A DNA stretch of 64,000 nt from Armigeres subalbatus (taxonomy: Eukaryota > Arthropoda > Insecta > Diptera > Culicidae), in assembly GCF_024139115.2 (NCBI RefSeq), contig NC_085140.1, positions 331,759,953-331,823,952 of the forward strand. The letters are read 5' to 3'. The translations under genes and the position numbers were made by a program. Positions 1-11,177 of the stretch are shown one piece after another. Each line of letters starts with the position of its first letter. Positions within the stretch are counted from its first letter, which is position 1. The notes under the pieces were generated by a model. That model worked only from the letters and a program-made list of their open reading frames with translations. It made no database searches and was not told where the DNA came from.

Positions 1-177
1 AGTCATTAATTTGATAATACCGAAACATGTTCAGAATCGACGTGCACACATTACACAAGGCTCCTTATGTCTGTAATAGAAAAAGTTTGTGAGTTGATGA
101 GAGGGCCCCGTTCCTAGCAAACAACTTGCCAAACAAAAGTATTTTGATTAAACGTAGCTGACACTTAAATCTAAGTA
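1..177. other. Unassigned AT-rich sequence
   Basis: No coding pattern or terminus was recognised. It ends with the TA (176-177) that flanks the next element. Confidence 0.5.
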
Positions 178-2168
178 GGGGAGAACAGTGCATAATGCAC
201 CCCTGGGGCAAAATGGCCTCACTCACAAAATCACTCTCATAATCAGTTGTAGGACATTTATGAACGAATATTACCAGAGGCGCGGTCACGTTCCGAGACG
301 TGGGTAGGAAAAAAACTGGATTTCAAATCTATAGAATACTTTTATGTAATTTTAGCGATATTCCGGAGATCCTCACAGATTTCAAGAGATTTTTTCGAAC
401 ATCTTCAGATAAGTTATAAAACGCTCTATGACTACTAGGACAATAATTACATTTCCAGTGTTTATAAAACATTTCTAAAAAGCATGTCTTCAAACATTTT
501 TACGAATTTCCAGAAGTGATTATGGATTCCTGTATTTCAAGCAATTATCACTAACTTCTGGGAATTCTAACCTTCAGAAATTTCACTACGATCTACTAGT
601 AAAGCTTATGATTATCCAAGAATCTTTAAGGGTGTTCAGTACTATTTACGGGTTTTCTGAAATCTCAAGAACAATGTTACGATGACAACGCCAAAAATCA
701 TGTTTTTGTTTCAGTGTATTGAAGATTAGCAGGCTTGCGGCAGAACTTTGACAGCTGCGGAAGAACTTTGCGGAATCCGCAAAATGGAAATTTTCAAAAG
801 ATCCGCTATAATTTGCCGAAAATCAGCTAACAAAGTCTATTTTACCGGAATATCAGTCTTATCAATTTACACCAGTTCTAGCTAGTCACGGAAATGCAAC
901 CATTGACAAGTACAGTTAGTCTTAGCTAAGTTTAGCAAAGCTGTATCCTCGTTTAGATATTGTACCTTGCAATAAAATGACAACATTTGTGATCATTTTC
1001 CAAGGCTCTCATATGTAGATGTAAAAAATTTCTCCACAGTACAAATAGCACGTGCTATCCAAGCATTCACCGCCGGAATGCATCACATGGCGTCCAAATT
1101 TTCAAAAATATCGTAGTAGCTCTTTTTCTGGAGGTATGTTTTTCTTAGGCGACTATCTGGCGCGTATTTTTCGTTGCGACCAAAAATAAGTCAAGGAGTA
1201 GATTTTTTATGAGCGGTATAATATTCATCTTCTGATTAATTATTTGTTTGTTTATTTGTTCAATTCATCTGACATCAATTAGTCTTAATGAATATTTTCA
1301 CAGTCAGGCTGTCAATTCTTATGAAATTTCAGAAATTCTCTGAGCCTCCCTGAACTAGCAGAAATAATTACGTACTTCCAGAAAGTTTTCAACAATTTTA
1401 TGGAAGAGCAGATACTATTAGAAACTTCAAGACTTCTTGGAAAATCTCAATACATTGTCAACAAATCTCAATCATTTATCACTTTTTGGGATGAACAGAA
1501 TTCATCAAAGACTCTTAGAAGCTTTTCGGAATATATTTCTCCTTCACAATCACTGATAACCTCCACGATTGCCAGTTTAACCTCTGATAAACTTTCAAAC
1601 CTCTGATTAACTTTGAAACGTTTTATTGATATTTTTATTGTTTCATCTAGTTATCCATATGGTATGTTTTTACCGTAATCATGGGTAGGACAATGCTTCG
1701 ACTGTCCTACCCAGGTATTTTCATGCATAGGACATGTCCTACTTGTCCCACCCACTCCCGGCGCCACTGAATATTACCATCACAATTCATAATTAGTTAT
1801 TCATTATTGAACTCCATTGGAAAAAGTGAGGAAAATCCCTTCATACTCACTCCACTCAAATCTAACGATTTACGATTTTTCCACCTCACCCGTAAGATTG
1901 CTGTTCAATACATTAAGAAAAAACTAAAAAAGCGTCCACCATTATTTTACATGCGATTGAGTCGTTTTTCTCTAGGCCTATTTTTCAAACATTTTTTAAA
2001 TGTGTGAGAAAGTCATGAAAACCTTATTGTTTTGAATAGGAGATCATTGTGAAATGTAGCTGATTTTGTAAATTTTGCATCTACACGTTGAAATGGTTCG
2101 GAATTCTTGTTTATATAGGTGAAAACATAAAAAAAAACTTAAGGGGTGCATTTTGGACCGTTCTCCCC
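178..2168. mobile_element. TA-flanked non-autonomous element, split by a hAT-like insertion
   Basis: The left end GGGGAGAACAGTGCATAATG is matched by the inverted right end (2142-2168; read inward GGGGAGAACGGTCCAAAATG), both followed by CACCCC. A TA lies on each side (176-177, 2169-2170), consistent with a TA target duplication as in Tc1/mariner-type elements. The interior has no transposase frame; removing the insertion at 275-1769 leaves about 490 bp. Superfamily is inferred from the TA only. Confidence 0.75.
275..1769. mobile_element. hAT-like non-autonomous element, 1.5 kb
   Basis: The ends read CAGAGGCGCGG on the left and, inverted on the right, CAGTGGCGCCGG. They are flanked by a perfect 8-bp duplication AATATTAC (267-274 and 1770-1777). 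CAG termini plus 8-bp TSD fit hAT. The interior is AT-rich with inverted cat-gtccta blocks near 1685-1745 and no credible protein frame, so it is non-autonomous or long decayed. Confidence 0.8.
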
Positions 2169-2483
2169 TAGTTCGATCAGCTCAGTCAGCGCCGTTATCG
2201 ACCATTTAAAAAACTAGGGTTCTCGGACTGTACACACTGAGGTTGGAGAGCAAATCCCATACCTTCATTCATTATTGGTTCCATGTTCAATTCCGATTGT
2301 TCTGGTCAATCACGGAGTAGCAACTACGAAATGCACGGTCATCATTCTCGTGTTCAATTTGCAGTGGCGAAACAAAAAAAAAATGCTTGAAAGAGGCGTG
2401 ATCCTCTACTGGCAAAGCATAATACAATTTTACGAGTCGAATTCTCAGTAGTTTAGAAGTATTATTGTGTAAATGAAATAAAT

Positions 2484-2875
2484 ATGTACAACATGTGATA
2501 GATTTAGTTCGGAAAATATATTGGAGGGTAACCACTTCCTTCGGTGGGCTTTGATCCCATGACCCCAGTACGCTAGACAGATGTTCTCCCTACAAAGCTA
2601 CGAAGGACCTCTGTCGTCCTCCGCGGGTACTGATGAAACCAAATTCCCAGCACCAGGTACCAGCCGAACTTTCGCAATACATTTTCAGAACTAACTCTCT
2701 CAAATGTAATTTTGTACACATGCCAACCAAATAGGATGAGTATTAAGTATTGTCCGGCTCCTACACACTTGCTTCATCAGCAACGGCGCTCAAAGAAGTA
2801 GGGTTACGTGAGGTTGTGCCAGTTGGTCGTCAGATCCCGACCCGACCACACAACGAAGAGAGATCGCCACTCGAG
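2484..2875 (-). repeat. tRNA-like-containing repeat (same family as 52922-53785)
   Basis: This roughly 390-bp block matches each arm of the inverted repeat at 52922-53785 over most of its length: gtacaacatgtgatagattt at one end, a tRNA-like core, the gtattgtccggctcctac block, and a sequence ending cactcgag. On the minus strand the tRNA-like part lies near the 3' end, not at the 5' end where a normal tRNA-headed SINE carries it. Here it is a single, non-inverted copy. Confidence 0.7.
2537..2607 (-). repeat. tRNA-like core (pseudo-tRNA)
   Basis: Read on the minus strand, the 7-bp acceptor stem TCCTTCG/CGAAGGA is perfect; a D-arm-like TAGCTTTGTAGG and a T-arm with box-B-like GGGATCAAAGCCC follow. 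The anticodon loop CTAGCGT would give AGC. It is embedded in a dispersed repeat, so I do not call it a functional tRNA gene. Confidence 0.6.
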
Positions 2876-3339
2876 TTCAGTAAATTCAATAAAAGTCGGA
2901 CCTCTATCTCAGTGAATCAAGATCCAACGATGCCTATCAACTAACGTATATTCCTTCTTGTGGTTTATGTGGAGATGCAGAGGTGACCAAGGTCTTTAAA
3001 CAGCAAAAATTGCCAAAAATCTTCGTAACTTACTGCAAGGACGTGATCACAGTCGTTTTTGACCATTTGTAAGTCATTCAGTTGATTCGTTATGCAATAT
3101 CACTGATTCTAGTCAATTACCAAGTAGAACCCATAGATATGTGTAATTAGTCAAAGCTAAACTAAACTAAATATATTTTTTAATGCTTGAGGATGCCTAA
3201 ACCGAGGCAGAATTTATTCTTGAAAAATATAATCCACTGTTCTAATAAATATATTTCTTTCTACTTCCAGGTAAGTCTCTCAATATGTGATTCTCTTCCA
3301 AATCGTAAGTACGATACTTCATCAATCATACGTTACAAG
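2876..3339. other. Unassigned
   Basis: AT-rich sequence in which I see no gene, terminus or tandem structure, apart from the TA at 3340-3341 that flanks the next element. Confidence 0.4.
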
Positions 3340-4259
3340 TAGGGGAAACTGGACACACATGATCCCCCCCTGTTTTCTCGAAAACTAATCACATTTTTAT
3401 ACCAGTGATATGTGCAAACGAATCCGTTAGATAGATTATTGAATCTGAGTAACATTTGACATTAGTTACTTTATGTATATGGGTTTTACAGACGTTTTAT
3501 TATTTAAGCATTCTCAATCCTTTTTTTCTTCAATGGAAAAAAGTTTAATAACTTTGAATATGTCCAACCAAAACATACCAAATTTTTACTGGACAAAGTT
3601 TTATTATTGTAGAATTGAATAAATTCATTCAAATAACTATTGCTTTTTTTTCCATTGAATAAAAAAACAAAACAAGATAAATACTCAAACTGGACACACT
3701 TGATCCCCCACAGTTTGGACACACTTGATCCCGATATTGCATATATGCATTCGTTTGTTGTATACCGTCGCATATGATTGTATTGTATGTAACTAATTGA
3801 TCTGTTAAAATTATTTTCTAGTTAAAAGGTATAAATAAATTTTATTTCTCTTTATTTTGTTAATCAGACAATACACGTGCAATTTGAATTTCTCAATAAC
3901 CTTATTTCATTAACCAGAACAAAGTGTAGTTTAACATACTTAGTTTTGATTAGTTTTATTAAATGCATTTTACATTATTTTCAATGAGAAAGAGTGTGAA
4001 GTATTGTTCGATCTTTCGATTTTTTTTCGATCTTTTCGATTATTTTTTTTGCGTTTGAACGAGGAGAAGTTTGCTTACAATCACCATTTATTTGTAAATC
4101 TTCTTAAAGAATTTTAAATAATCATTCAACATCTTTTGGTCAGTAGTTTAAGAGAAATCCCATTTGTGTAATAATAACACTCACTACAAAAATGATGATA
4201 CGTGATAGTACCATATTGATGTATGAAGTCATCATCCTGGTATGATTGTGGTATTGGTA

Positions 4260-4380
4260 GGGGAAACCGCCAAATGTTGAACGGCTAATTTTGTCTCCTA
4301 TTGTTGAACTCCCATAAGAAATGCACGTGCGTTCAACAATAGGCGAAGAAATTAGCCGTTCAACATTTGGCGAATTACCC
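4260..4380. mobile_element. 121-bp TA-flanked MITE
   Basis: The left arm GGGGAAACCGCCAAATGTTG and the inverted right arm GGGTAATTCGCCAAATGTTG pair over about 50 bases, through the shared block AACGGCTAATTT, with a short loop. TA flanks both ends (4258-4259, 4381-4382). It is non-coding. Confidence 0.8.
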
Positions 4381-5242
4381 TAGTAGTCTGGCGATCTCGA
4401 TGTACCGTCGTCGGGGGAGGCAATGGGTCAAATATGGGTGAGAATGGGTCACTGTTTCAGCTACTTAGAAGAATGATTGTAAAATAGATTAAATGCATCT
4501 GAGGGCGAGAAGATCAGAATATAAGAGACCTTTTTGAACAATTTAAAATAATAATTAGATTCTAAAATTACAAAGACATATTTATTAGGGTGGTTCAAAA
4601 AATCGATTTTGCTCCACAGTGCTTATCTGATTCTTTACCTTGTTCTGAATGTCCTCTGAAAATTTGAGCTCAATTGGATTAAAACTGATTTAGCACAAGC
4701 CGTTTCAAGTTTGCATGCAAATTAGTATGGGGAAATTTATTTTTTCATTATACTGTTAATGATGTTCTCCCATTAAGCACAGGATAAAGAAAACCTACAT
4801 AGCTAAATGGAATACTCAACAGCTTTCACCCAACGAAAATCGCATGTTGATTAATCGCACCAATATTTAGTAATCGATTTTTAGACAGGTTGCGAATCTT
4901 TAGTCATGATCGTTAAACTTCTTTGAGGGAATCACTGAAATGTGCAGTGCAACATAGTAGCCTGAATTTGTGCGTGCTATCTTTCGCGCCACGCGCAATG
5001 TTGCCTGTTGATGAGTTATGCAATTAGCTCCAGAAAACCAGAATATAGATTAAATTCGATTACTAATTATTTGAACAATTAATTGAGATGCGGTTTTCAC
5101 TGAGTGAAAGCTGTTGAGTATTCCTTTTAGCTATATAGGTTTTCTTTTAACCTGCGCTTTATGGGGAGGCATCATTAACGGTATAATGAAAAAATAAATT
5201 TTCCCATACCAATTTGCATGTAAACTTTTTTTTTTTTTTTTA

Positions 5243-5680
5243 TCTATTGCGTTTATTTGACAGGCTCAGGCGTGTTTAACACTTAACGGAGCCGAGACTT
5301 TATGATATTTACAATCGATATCATCTTATTATCAACAGTTAGTAAAGGGAAAGGGTATAGACCAAGATACTCGTGGCGACTCAAGGTTAGATTGCGTAAT
5401 TTCAGGATGGACTAGGTTGGGATTTAGGTTTGAGGTATTACAGCTGCTCATCCGGGTATTTGACGTCATTAACGGTATAGCGTAGCGTCGGGCTCGAGTT
5501 GTGGTTCGTCAGGAGCATCTTCCGGATGGCCATAGCTTCGTATTACACAGAACAATAAGACAAAACAAAACAAAAACGAGAAAGAAGAAAAAAGAGGGTA
5601 TTAGACTTGTATGTCAGACGATCAAAGAAAGGCATAGATAGCCTGCATATGCGCCACATCGCAATTCCCCAAAACACCTC
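5243..5680 (-). other. LINE 3' UTR
   Basis: Sequence between the RNase H frame stop and the poly(A) tail. It carries the block gacaggctcaggcgtgttta (5262-5281) that recurs at 48843-48862, showing a second copy of the same family in the stathmin intron. Confidence 0.7.
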
Positions 5681-6466
5681 TTACTTCCCTGTAGGGTTGT
5701 TTACCTCGGGCCACAAGGGTATCCAATAGTCGCTCTCTGGAGGCATCATTTTCGAGCAATACCAAACTACGTGATCGATGTCATCGTAACCGGCTCCACA
5801 CCTACATAGGTTGCTATCGACCAGGTTTATTCTATAGAGGTGTGCGTTTAGTGAATAGTGATTGGACATAAGTCTCGACATCGTGCGAATGAAGCCTCGG
5901 CTTAAGTCCTCACCTCTGAACCACGCTCGCGCAGAAACTTTGGGAACTATGGAAAACAGCCACCGTCCAAGTTCATTGTGTGACCAAATCATTTGCCAAT
6001 TTTGAAGAGTACTCTGACGGACTAATGGAAAAAACTCGTTGTTCGAGATTTGTCTATCATAAACTTCACCTTCCTGTGCGCCCACCTTTGCTAGCGAGTC
6101 CGCCTTCTCATTGCCATAGATTAGGCAATGGGATGGGACCCATACAAAGGTAATCTTGAATGATCTTTCGACCAAATCACGCATCTGCTCTCTTACAGTT
6201 GTAAGAAAGTAAGATGCGTGCTTAACAGGTTTCATCGACCGGAGTGCCTCGATAGAACTAAGACTATCCGAGAAGATGAAATAATGGTCTACGGGCTGAT
6301 CGGAAATTATCCCCAAAGCGAAATTAATTGCTGCCAGCTCAGCAACATAAACCGAACACGGTTCTTGAAGTTTTCGGAAGGTGGTTGAATTTACATTGAA
6401 AACACCGAAGCCAGTGGATCCGTTGATGTGAGAACCATCAGTGAAGTATCTTTTATTGCAATTCAC
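5681..6466 (-). pseudogene. LINE ORF2 C-terminal part: RNase H and zinc-binding tail
   Basis: The 261-residue frame holds a complete RNase H fold: TDGS near residue 10, AELAAI near 43, SDSLSS near 67, VWVPSHC near 107 and NEKADSLAKVG near 118, which are the D-E-D-H-D catalytic positions. RNase H removes RNA from the cDNA hybrid. The tail has CRCGAGYDDIDHVVWYC, a Cys/His motif common at LINE C-termini. The domain reads intact, but the frame is detached from the upstream RT by frameshifts, so it is part of a dead copy. Confidence 0.88.
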
Positions 6467-6993
6467 ATGTTCATATTTTTCAGAAAAATGGAAGGGATAG
6501 ATATTTGTCGAAGATGATCTGGTATTCCTTGAATAGCGTGTTTCATGGACAGATCGTATTCAATTGAGGAACTGTCATTGACGAAGTGAACTCGAGGTGG
6601 ATTATAACATGGAAGACATAGATCTGACGATATGTAGTTGAGATAGACTCGCAGGTATCTTGAACGATGAGCCAGTTCAAGCATATTATCGAAGTTTTCT
6701 AATACAAGTGTGTTACTTGTTCCACAGTAACGGTGCTTTAAAGGAGTGACTCCAGCAAGCACCTCCAGGCTCATGTTATGCGTTGAATGCATACAGCCAA
6801 GAGCAATACGCAAACAACGATATTGAATTCGTTCCAATTTGATTAGGTGGCAATCAGCTGCTGAGAGGAAGCAGAAAGAGCCATACTCTAAAACAGAGAG
6901 AATAGTCGTTTTATATAGTTTGATGAGGTCTTCCGGGTGAGCGCCCCACCAAGTTCCGGAGATAGAACGGAGAAAATGGATCCTTTTCGGCAT
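6463..6993 (-). pseudogene. LINE ORF2 segment between RT and RNase H
   Basis: This frame contains AHPEDLIKLYKTTILSVLEY and LIKLERIQYRCLRIALG, the thumb/connection block seen after the RT in I, Loner and Jockey-type LINEs, then MSLEVLAGVTPLKHR. It overlaps the RNase H frame by four bases. The original ORF2 was continuous; here one frameshift separates it from the upstream YLGVWFDSKCTWK block. Confidence 0.8.
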
Positions 6994-7609
6994 TTCTCTA
7001 ACAAATAATCAATATGGGTTTTCCAGGTACACTTGGAATCAAACCAGACCCCAAGGTATTTAGAAGATAAAGATTGGTTTATGTCATCTTTCAACAGCTT
7101 TAGTTTCAGTTGAGCTGGGTACCGCTTCTTAGTAAACACTACCAATTGAGTTTTTGCGGAGAACTCGATCCCTAAATGTCTGGCCCAAACAGTCAGGTTA
7201 TTTAGGAATTTTGCAATAGTCTTTGCAGGACATTTGCACATGAACCTCTTAGGGAGATCACGGCATCATCTGCAAGTTGTCTAAGCGTGCATTGTCCTTC
7301 CAAACAATTGTCAATATCTTTAACATAGAAATTGTAAAGCAAGGGACTTAAACATGAACCTTGGGGAAGGCCCATGTAGCTATTTCTGGAAGTTGTCAGA
7401 GTGCCGAGAGTAAAGTTCATGTGTTTTACTGACAACAAATTGTACAAGAAATTATTCAAAATAACGGGTAATCCACTACTGTGCAGATTGTCTGACAGTA
7501 CTTCTATGGAAACTGAATCAAAAGCGCCCTTAATATCCAAGAAACTGAAGCCAGTTGCTCCTTGTGCGCATAGGCCAGCTGTATATCTGAAGAGAGCAAC
7601 GCTAGACAA
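6888..7609 (-). pseudogene. LINE reverse transcriptase, catalytic half
   Basis: Two overlapping frames carry RT motifs in order: FLDIKGAFDSVS (first catalytic Asp), GLPQGSCLSPLLYNFYVKDI, and the catalytic box as LADDAVIS, with LADD in place of the usual YADD. A stop and frameshift near 7202-7240 precede FSAKTQLVVFTKK and SSKYLGVWFDSKCTWKTHI. RT copies the LINE RNA at the nicked target. The LADD variant may be natural or a decay mutation. Confidence 0.88.
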
Positions 7610-8124
7610 TCATTTGTTCCTTTACCTTTTCGAAAACCGAATTGAGTATTTGACAGTAATGCATTTTGCTCGACCCAATGGTCAATTCTTGAAAGGATCA
7701 TTTTCTCCAATAATTTCCTCATGCACGATAGCATGGCAATCGGTCGGTATGAATTGTGATCAGACACTGGTTTCCCAGGCTTTTGAATAGCTATTACTTT
7801 GACCTGTCGCCATTCTGGTGGTACGATGTTGTACTCCATGAAACAGTTGTACAGGTCAAGTAATCGTCTTTTCGCGATATCTGGGAGGTTTTTTAGAAGA
7901 TTGAATTTGATATTATCGCATCCCGGAGAAGAATTGTTTGATGAAAGAAGAGACATAGATAGTTCCAGCATTGAGAATGGTCCACCCAAAGAACCGGGAT
8001 CAAGCGTAGATTCTCGAAATAGCGGTTCTGCTGGTACGGAATCTGGACAGACCTTTTTTGCGAAGTTGAATATCCATCGATTGGAGTATTCTTCACTCTC
8101 GTTGGTGGAAATGCGGTTCCGCAT
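7504..8124 (-). pseudogene. LINE reverse transcriptase, N-terminal half
   Basis: This frame contains SSPGCDNIKFNLLKNLP, WRQVKVIAIQKPGKPVSDHN, YRPIAMLSCMRKLLEKMIL and FGFRKGKGTNDCL, the ordered fingers motifs of LINE RTs. It then runs off frame, and the catalytic half continues in another frame at 7609. A frameshift near 8130-8150 separates it from the linker FEEYLRLERKLKNLLKVK. Confidence 0.88.
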
Positions 8125-8288
8125 GTTGCGGGCCGTTTTTTAAGTGTTGTCATTGTGGTTTCTCGTGATAGTCCCTCGACAAAACGTCGCCAGTAGCTAC
8201 GTTTTTAACCTTGAGAAGATTTTTGAGCTTTCTTTCAAGCCTCAGATACTCTTCGAAAAGCTCAGACCTTCCGTGTTTACGAAAAGCC

Positions 8289-9190
8289 TTAAAAGGCATC
8301 AGATTTCTCAGAATACAACTTAGTACATTCATCATCCCATCCAGGAGAGGCTGGTCTTCTTATGACAGATGTACTTGGAACGCGTCGTTTCTGAGCTTCT
8401 AGTGCGCTTTTATGAATCAATTCGGTAAGGAATCGATACTCATCCAGTGGAGGAAGAATATCAGTTGATTCAATACCAATGTTTACCGCCGATGCAAATT
8501 TTTTCCAGTCAATGTTTTTCGTGAGGTCGAAAGAAACATTAACTGGCACTGATCGTTGATAGCCGCTTTTGATTGTGGTGACTATCGGCATGTGGTCACT
8601 ACCATGGGGATCTTGGATTACCTTCCACGTGCAATCTAATGATAGTGAATTAGAGCATAAAGACAGATCTATTCGACTTTCCTGACCTTGAGGTCCTATT
8701 CGAGTTACTTCGCCTGTGTTCAAAATATTCAAGTTGAAATCGTCGCACAAATCATAGAAAATAGGCGCTCTGTTATCGTCTCTAGTTTCGCCCCATCCAA
8801 TACCATGTGCATTCATATCACCCAGTATTAAAACTGGGGATGATAAAGAGAGACTGCGCTCCAAAGATGCCGACGATTAAGTGAGGCATTTGGGGGAATA
8901 TACACTGAAGCTATGCAAAGGTCTTTATTCTTTACATTTACTTGGCAAGCGACGATTTCTAAACCATTAACATTTTTTGATTCCCAAAAGAACGCCACCA
9001 TAATGATCATTCCGATCTTGGCGAATAATGTTAAAATCGTGGAAGTTGATTTCATCTTCAGAAGAAAGCCATGTTTCACAGAGTGCAAATATATCGCAAT
9101 CGGAGTTGCGAATTAAAAACTTAAACACGTCCAATTTATGTTTCAGACTATGACAGTTCCACTGCAGCACAGTGATTGTATCTTGTATGG
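8289..9190 (-). pseudogene. LINE apurinic-like endonuclease domain, frameshifted
   Basis: The order TVLQWNCHSLKHK (Asn of the APE fold), DIFALCETWL (metal-binding Glu), IASVYIPPNASL, LILGDMNAHGIGWG (DxN) and GSDHMPIV (catalytic SDH) matches APE-type LINE endonucleases that nick target DNA. It is spread over three frames, with breaks near 8970 and 8830-8870. The motifs survive, so the breaks look few and relatively recent. Confidence 0.88.
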
Positions 9191-10565
9191 CCGTATTATC
9201 CATCGAAAGATACAAGTCCTGCAAGAAGGGCCATGAAACAGTCAATTGCTTCAGATAACTTTCAACTGTTGGAATAAAGAGGTCAATGATTGGCCTCAAT
9301 GAATTCGGAATATTGAATAAGTTCAAAATACGATCCACAAGGTCCTTAAAGGATATCAATCCTCGCTTGGACGAGATTCTTTTCTTGGAAGTGCGAGTAG
9401 CAGTTTTCTGCTCGGAGATATTCCTTGACTGATGTTTCTTTGTAACATCAGTTTTAGGCAATGGCGGGAATGTCTTACTGCAACATGGGTCAAAAGGAGC
9501 AGTATAGACAGGCTGCTTCGGAATTTTAAATAATCCCCCATTACCATCAGATTTCGGCAAGCTTCTAGGGATGATTTTTGTTTTCTTACGGCGCAATCCA
9601 GGGAAGACAGTTTCTTCCTCTTTTCGGGTACGTGTACCTCCGCAGAATCATCCATATCGGCTACGTCAGAGTCCGATTCGTCTATGGAAATGACATCATA
9701 AAATCACTTACTTGAACGGCAGCTGAAATAGCAGCCGTTGCGTTGGCAGTTGCGGATGTGTCTTGCGACTTCACCATTTCTGCATACGATCGCTTAGAGC
9801 GCTGTACTAACGAGCGCTTAACTTTTGGGTGCGCTTTTTGTACACCGGGCATTCTTGCAAACCATGGGGAGGTCCATGCCACAATAAGCGCACTTTGTAA
9901 CTTGTTGTTGGCAGGACTCCTCCCTATGCTTTTCAAAACACTTGCCACAACAGGGGCTTGTTGTCGCAAAACTCGGCAGTGTGCCCCAACTGTTTGCAGT
10001 TGGTACAATTGAAAACTCTGGGTACAAACAGACGCACCGGGAACAACATATTTTCGATATCTACATGTTTTGGGAGTATCGAACCGGCAAACGTTACCCG
10101 TAGCGAACCTGACTTCGAATATACTTTTTTTCCATCTACCATGGCTGCTGAATGCAATTCCTTGCAGTCCAGAATGTCCACGGTAGATTGCAGGGCATTC
10201 TTTAAACGGCCTTTTCCTGCAAGTACATCCTTGCAAGTCAGGCTCGCTGCGTTAATTACGCCTTCAACCTCGACCTCCCGCGAGGGCACATAAACCAAAT
10301 ATTCCACATTATAGTTATGGTCTTTTGCGATAGCATTTGCATCCTGGTATGTAGGTGCGGTTACACGTAGTTTGTTCCGATTGATCAGATGAAAATCAGT
10401 TTTCGGAAAACGACGCGTCAAATCACGTTTGATTCCTAGGAAATCAATACTTTTCGCTTTCTGCCGAAAGTAAACAACCCACGGCCCAGGAGAAGATGCT
10501 TGGTAGAAACGCGTGCGGACAACGTTATCTTTTGGAGGCGTTTCGCCTCCGTTTTCTACGTCCAT
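8970..10565 (-). pseudogene. LINE ORF1 (gag-like, zinc knuckles), broken; C-terminal part runs into the endonuclease frame
   Basis: The start ATG is at 10563-10565 (MDVENGGETPPKDN). An RRM-like nucleic-acid-binding region follows (GPWVVYFRQKAKSIDFLGIK), then CTNCKQLGHTAEFC, a CX2CX4HX4C knuckle, and after a frameshift near 9960 a second, CGKCFEKHREESC. A basic region with KRSYAEMVK lies near 9780, in another frame. The C-terminal part to about 9190 is in the same frame as the start of the endonuclease. ORF1 protein coats the LINE RNA. Confidence 0.82.
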
Positions 10566-11177
10566 CAAACTCTGATTGAATCAATAATAAATGTAAAAAA
10601 AAATGTGAAAGATAGAGTGAAAAAACTTAAAACTAAACTAATTCAATACTTTAGTGTAAGACAAAACCAAAAAAAATATAAGAAAAAAAAATAAATTCAG
10701 CGCAAAAAAAAATTTAAAAAAAAACGATCACCCTGTTTTTGTCGCACTCTAAGCCAGCCGACAGTAACTGGCGGGAGACAAACAACAGTTCAACCACTGC
10801 TGTGTGGTGAGCACAAAAGGGATGATGAAATAATAGCAAACTGATTTGGGTATACTTATACACGGCCCCGTTCAGTAGGTAGCCGTCGTTGTCGATGTTG
10901 TCGATCCTCTTCTCGATGGATAGATGGATGATTTCGGATGGTGGTTAATCACAGATTAATCACTATATTTAATGCACGCACAACCCTTGTCGCACGTGCA
11001 GCTTCTTCGCGATCGCGAATCGCCTACGACAACCACTATATATCCGCAGTGGGATAGCGCGGGATATAAAAAAACTCACTGATTTGAGAAAAAAAAACGC
11101 ACTGGGAATAAAGTAATTGCCTGCGATGAGACACGGTCCTTCACAACCGGCTGCTTCGAGCGATCGGCAAAGAATGA
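10566..11177 (-). other. LINE 5' leader
   Basis: About 610 bases between the 13-bp TSD and the ORF1 start, with A-rich and T-rich homopolymers near 10590-10725. LINEs of this type carry an internal promoter here; no core element can be assigned safely. Confidence 0.6.

Larger units (their letters stand above)
5228..11177 (-). mobile_element. I/Loner-type LINE, near full length, inactivated
   Basis: A 5.95-kb minus-strand non-LTR retrotransposon with 5' leader, gag-like ORF1, endonuclease, reverse transcriptase, RNase H, 3' UTR and a poly(A) tail seen as poly-T at 5228-5242. A 13-bp duplication TGCATGTAAACTT flanks it (5215-5227 and 11178-11190), so both ends are defined and it is a full-length insertion into the MITE arm. 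Coding capacity is broken by at least seven frameshifts or stops. An RNase H domain with gag zinc knuckles suits the I/Loner group of mosquito LINEs; the clade name is inferred. Confidence 0.9.

Noticed and set aside
7401..8143. Plus-strand frames of 114-129 residues opposite the LINE
   Set aside because: They are antisense shadows of the reverse transcriptase.
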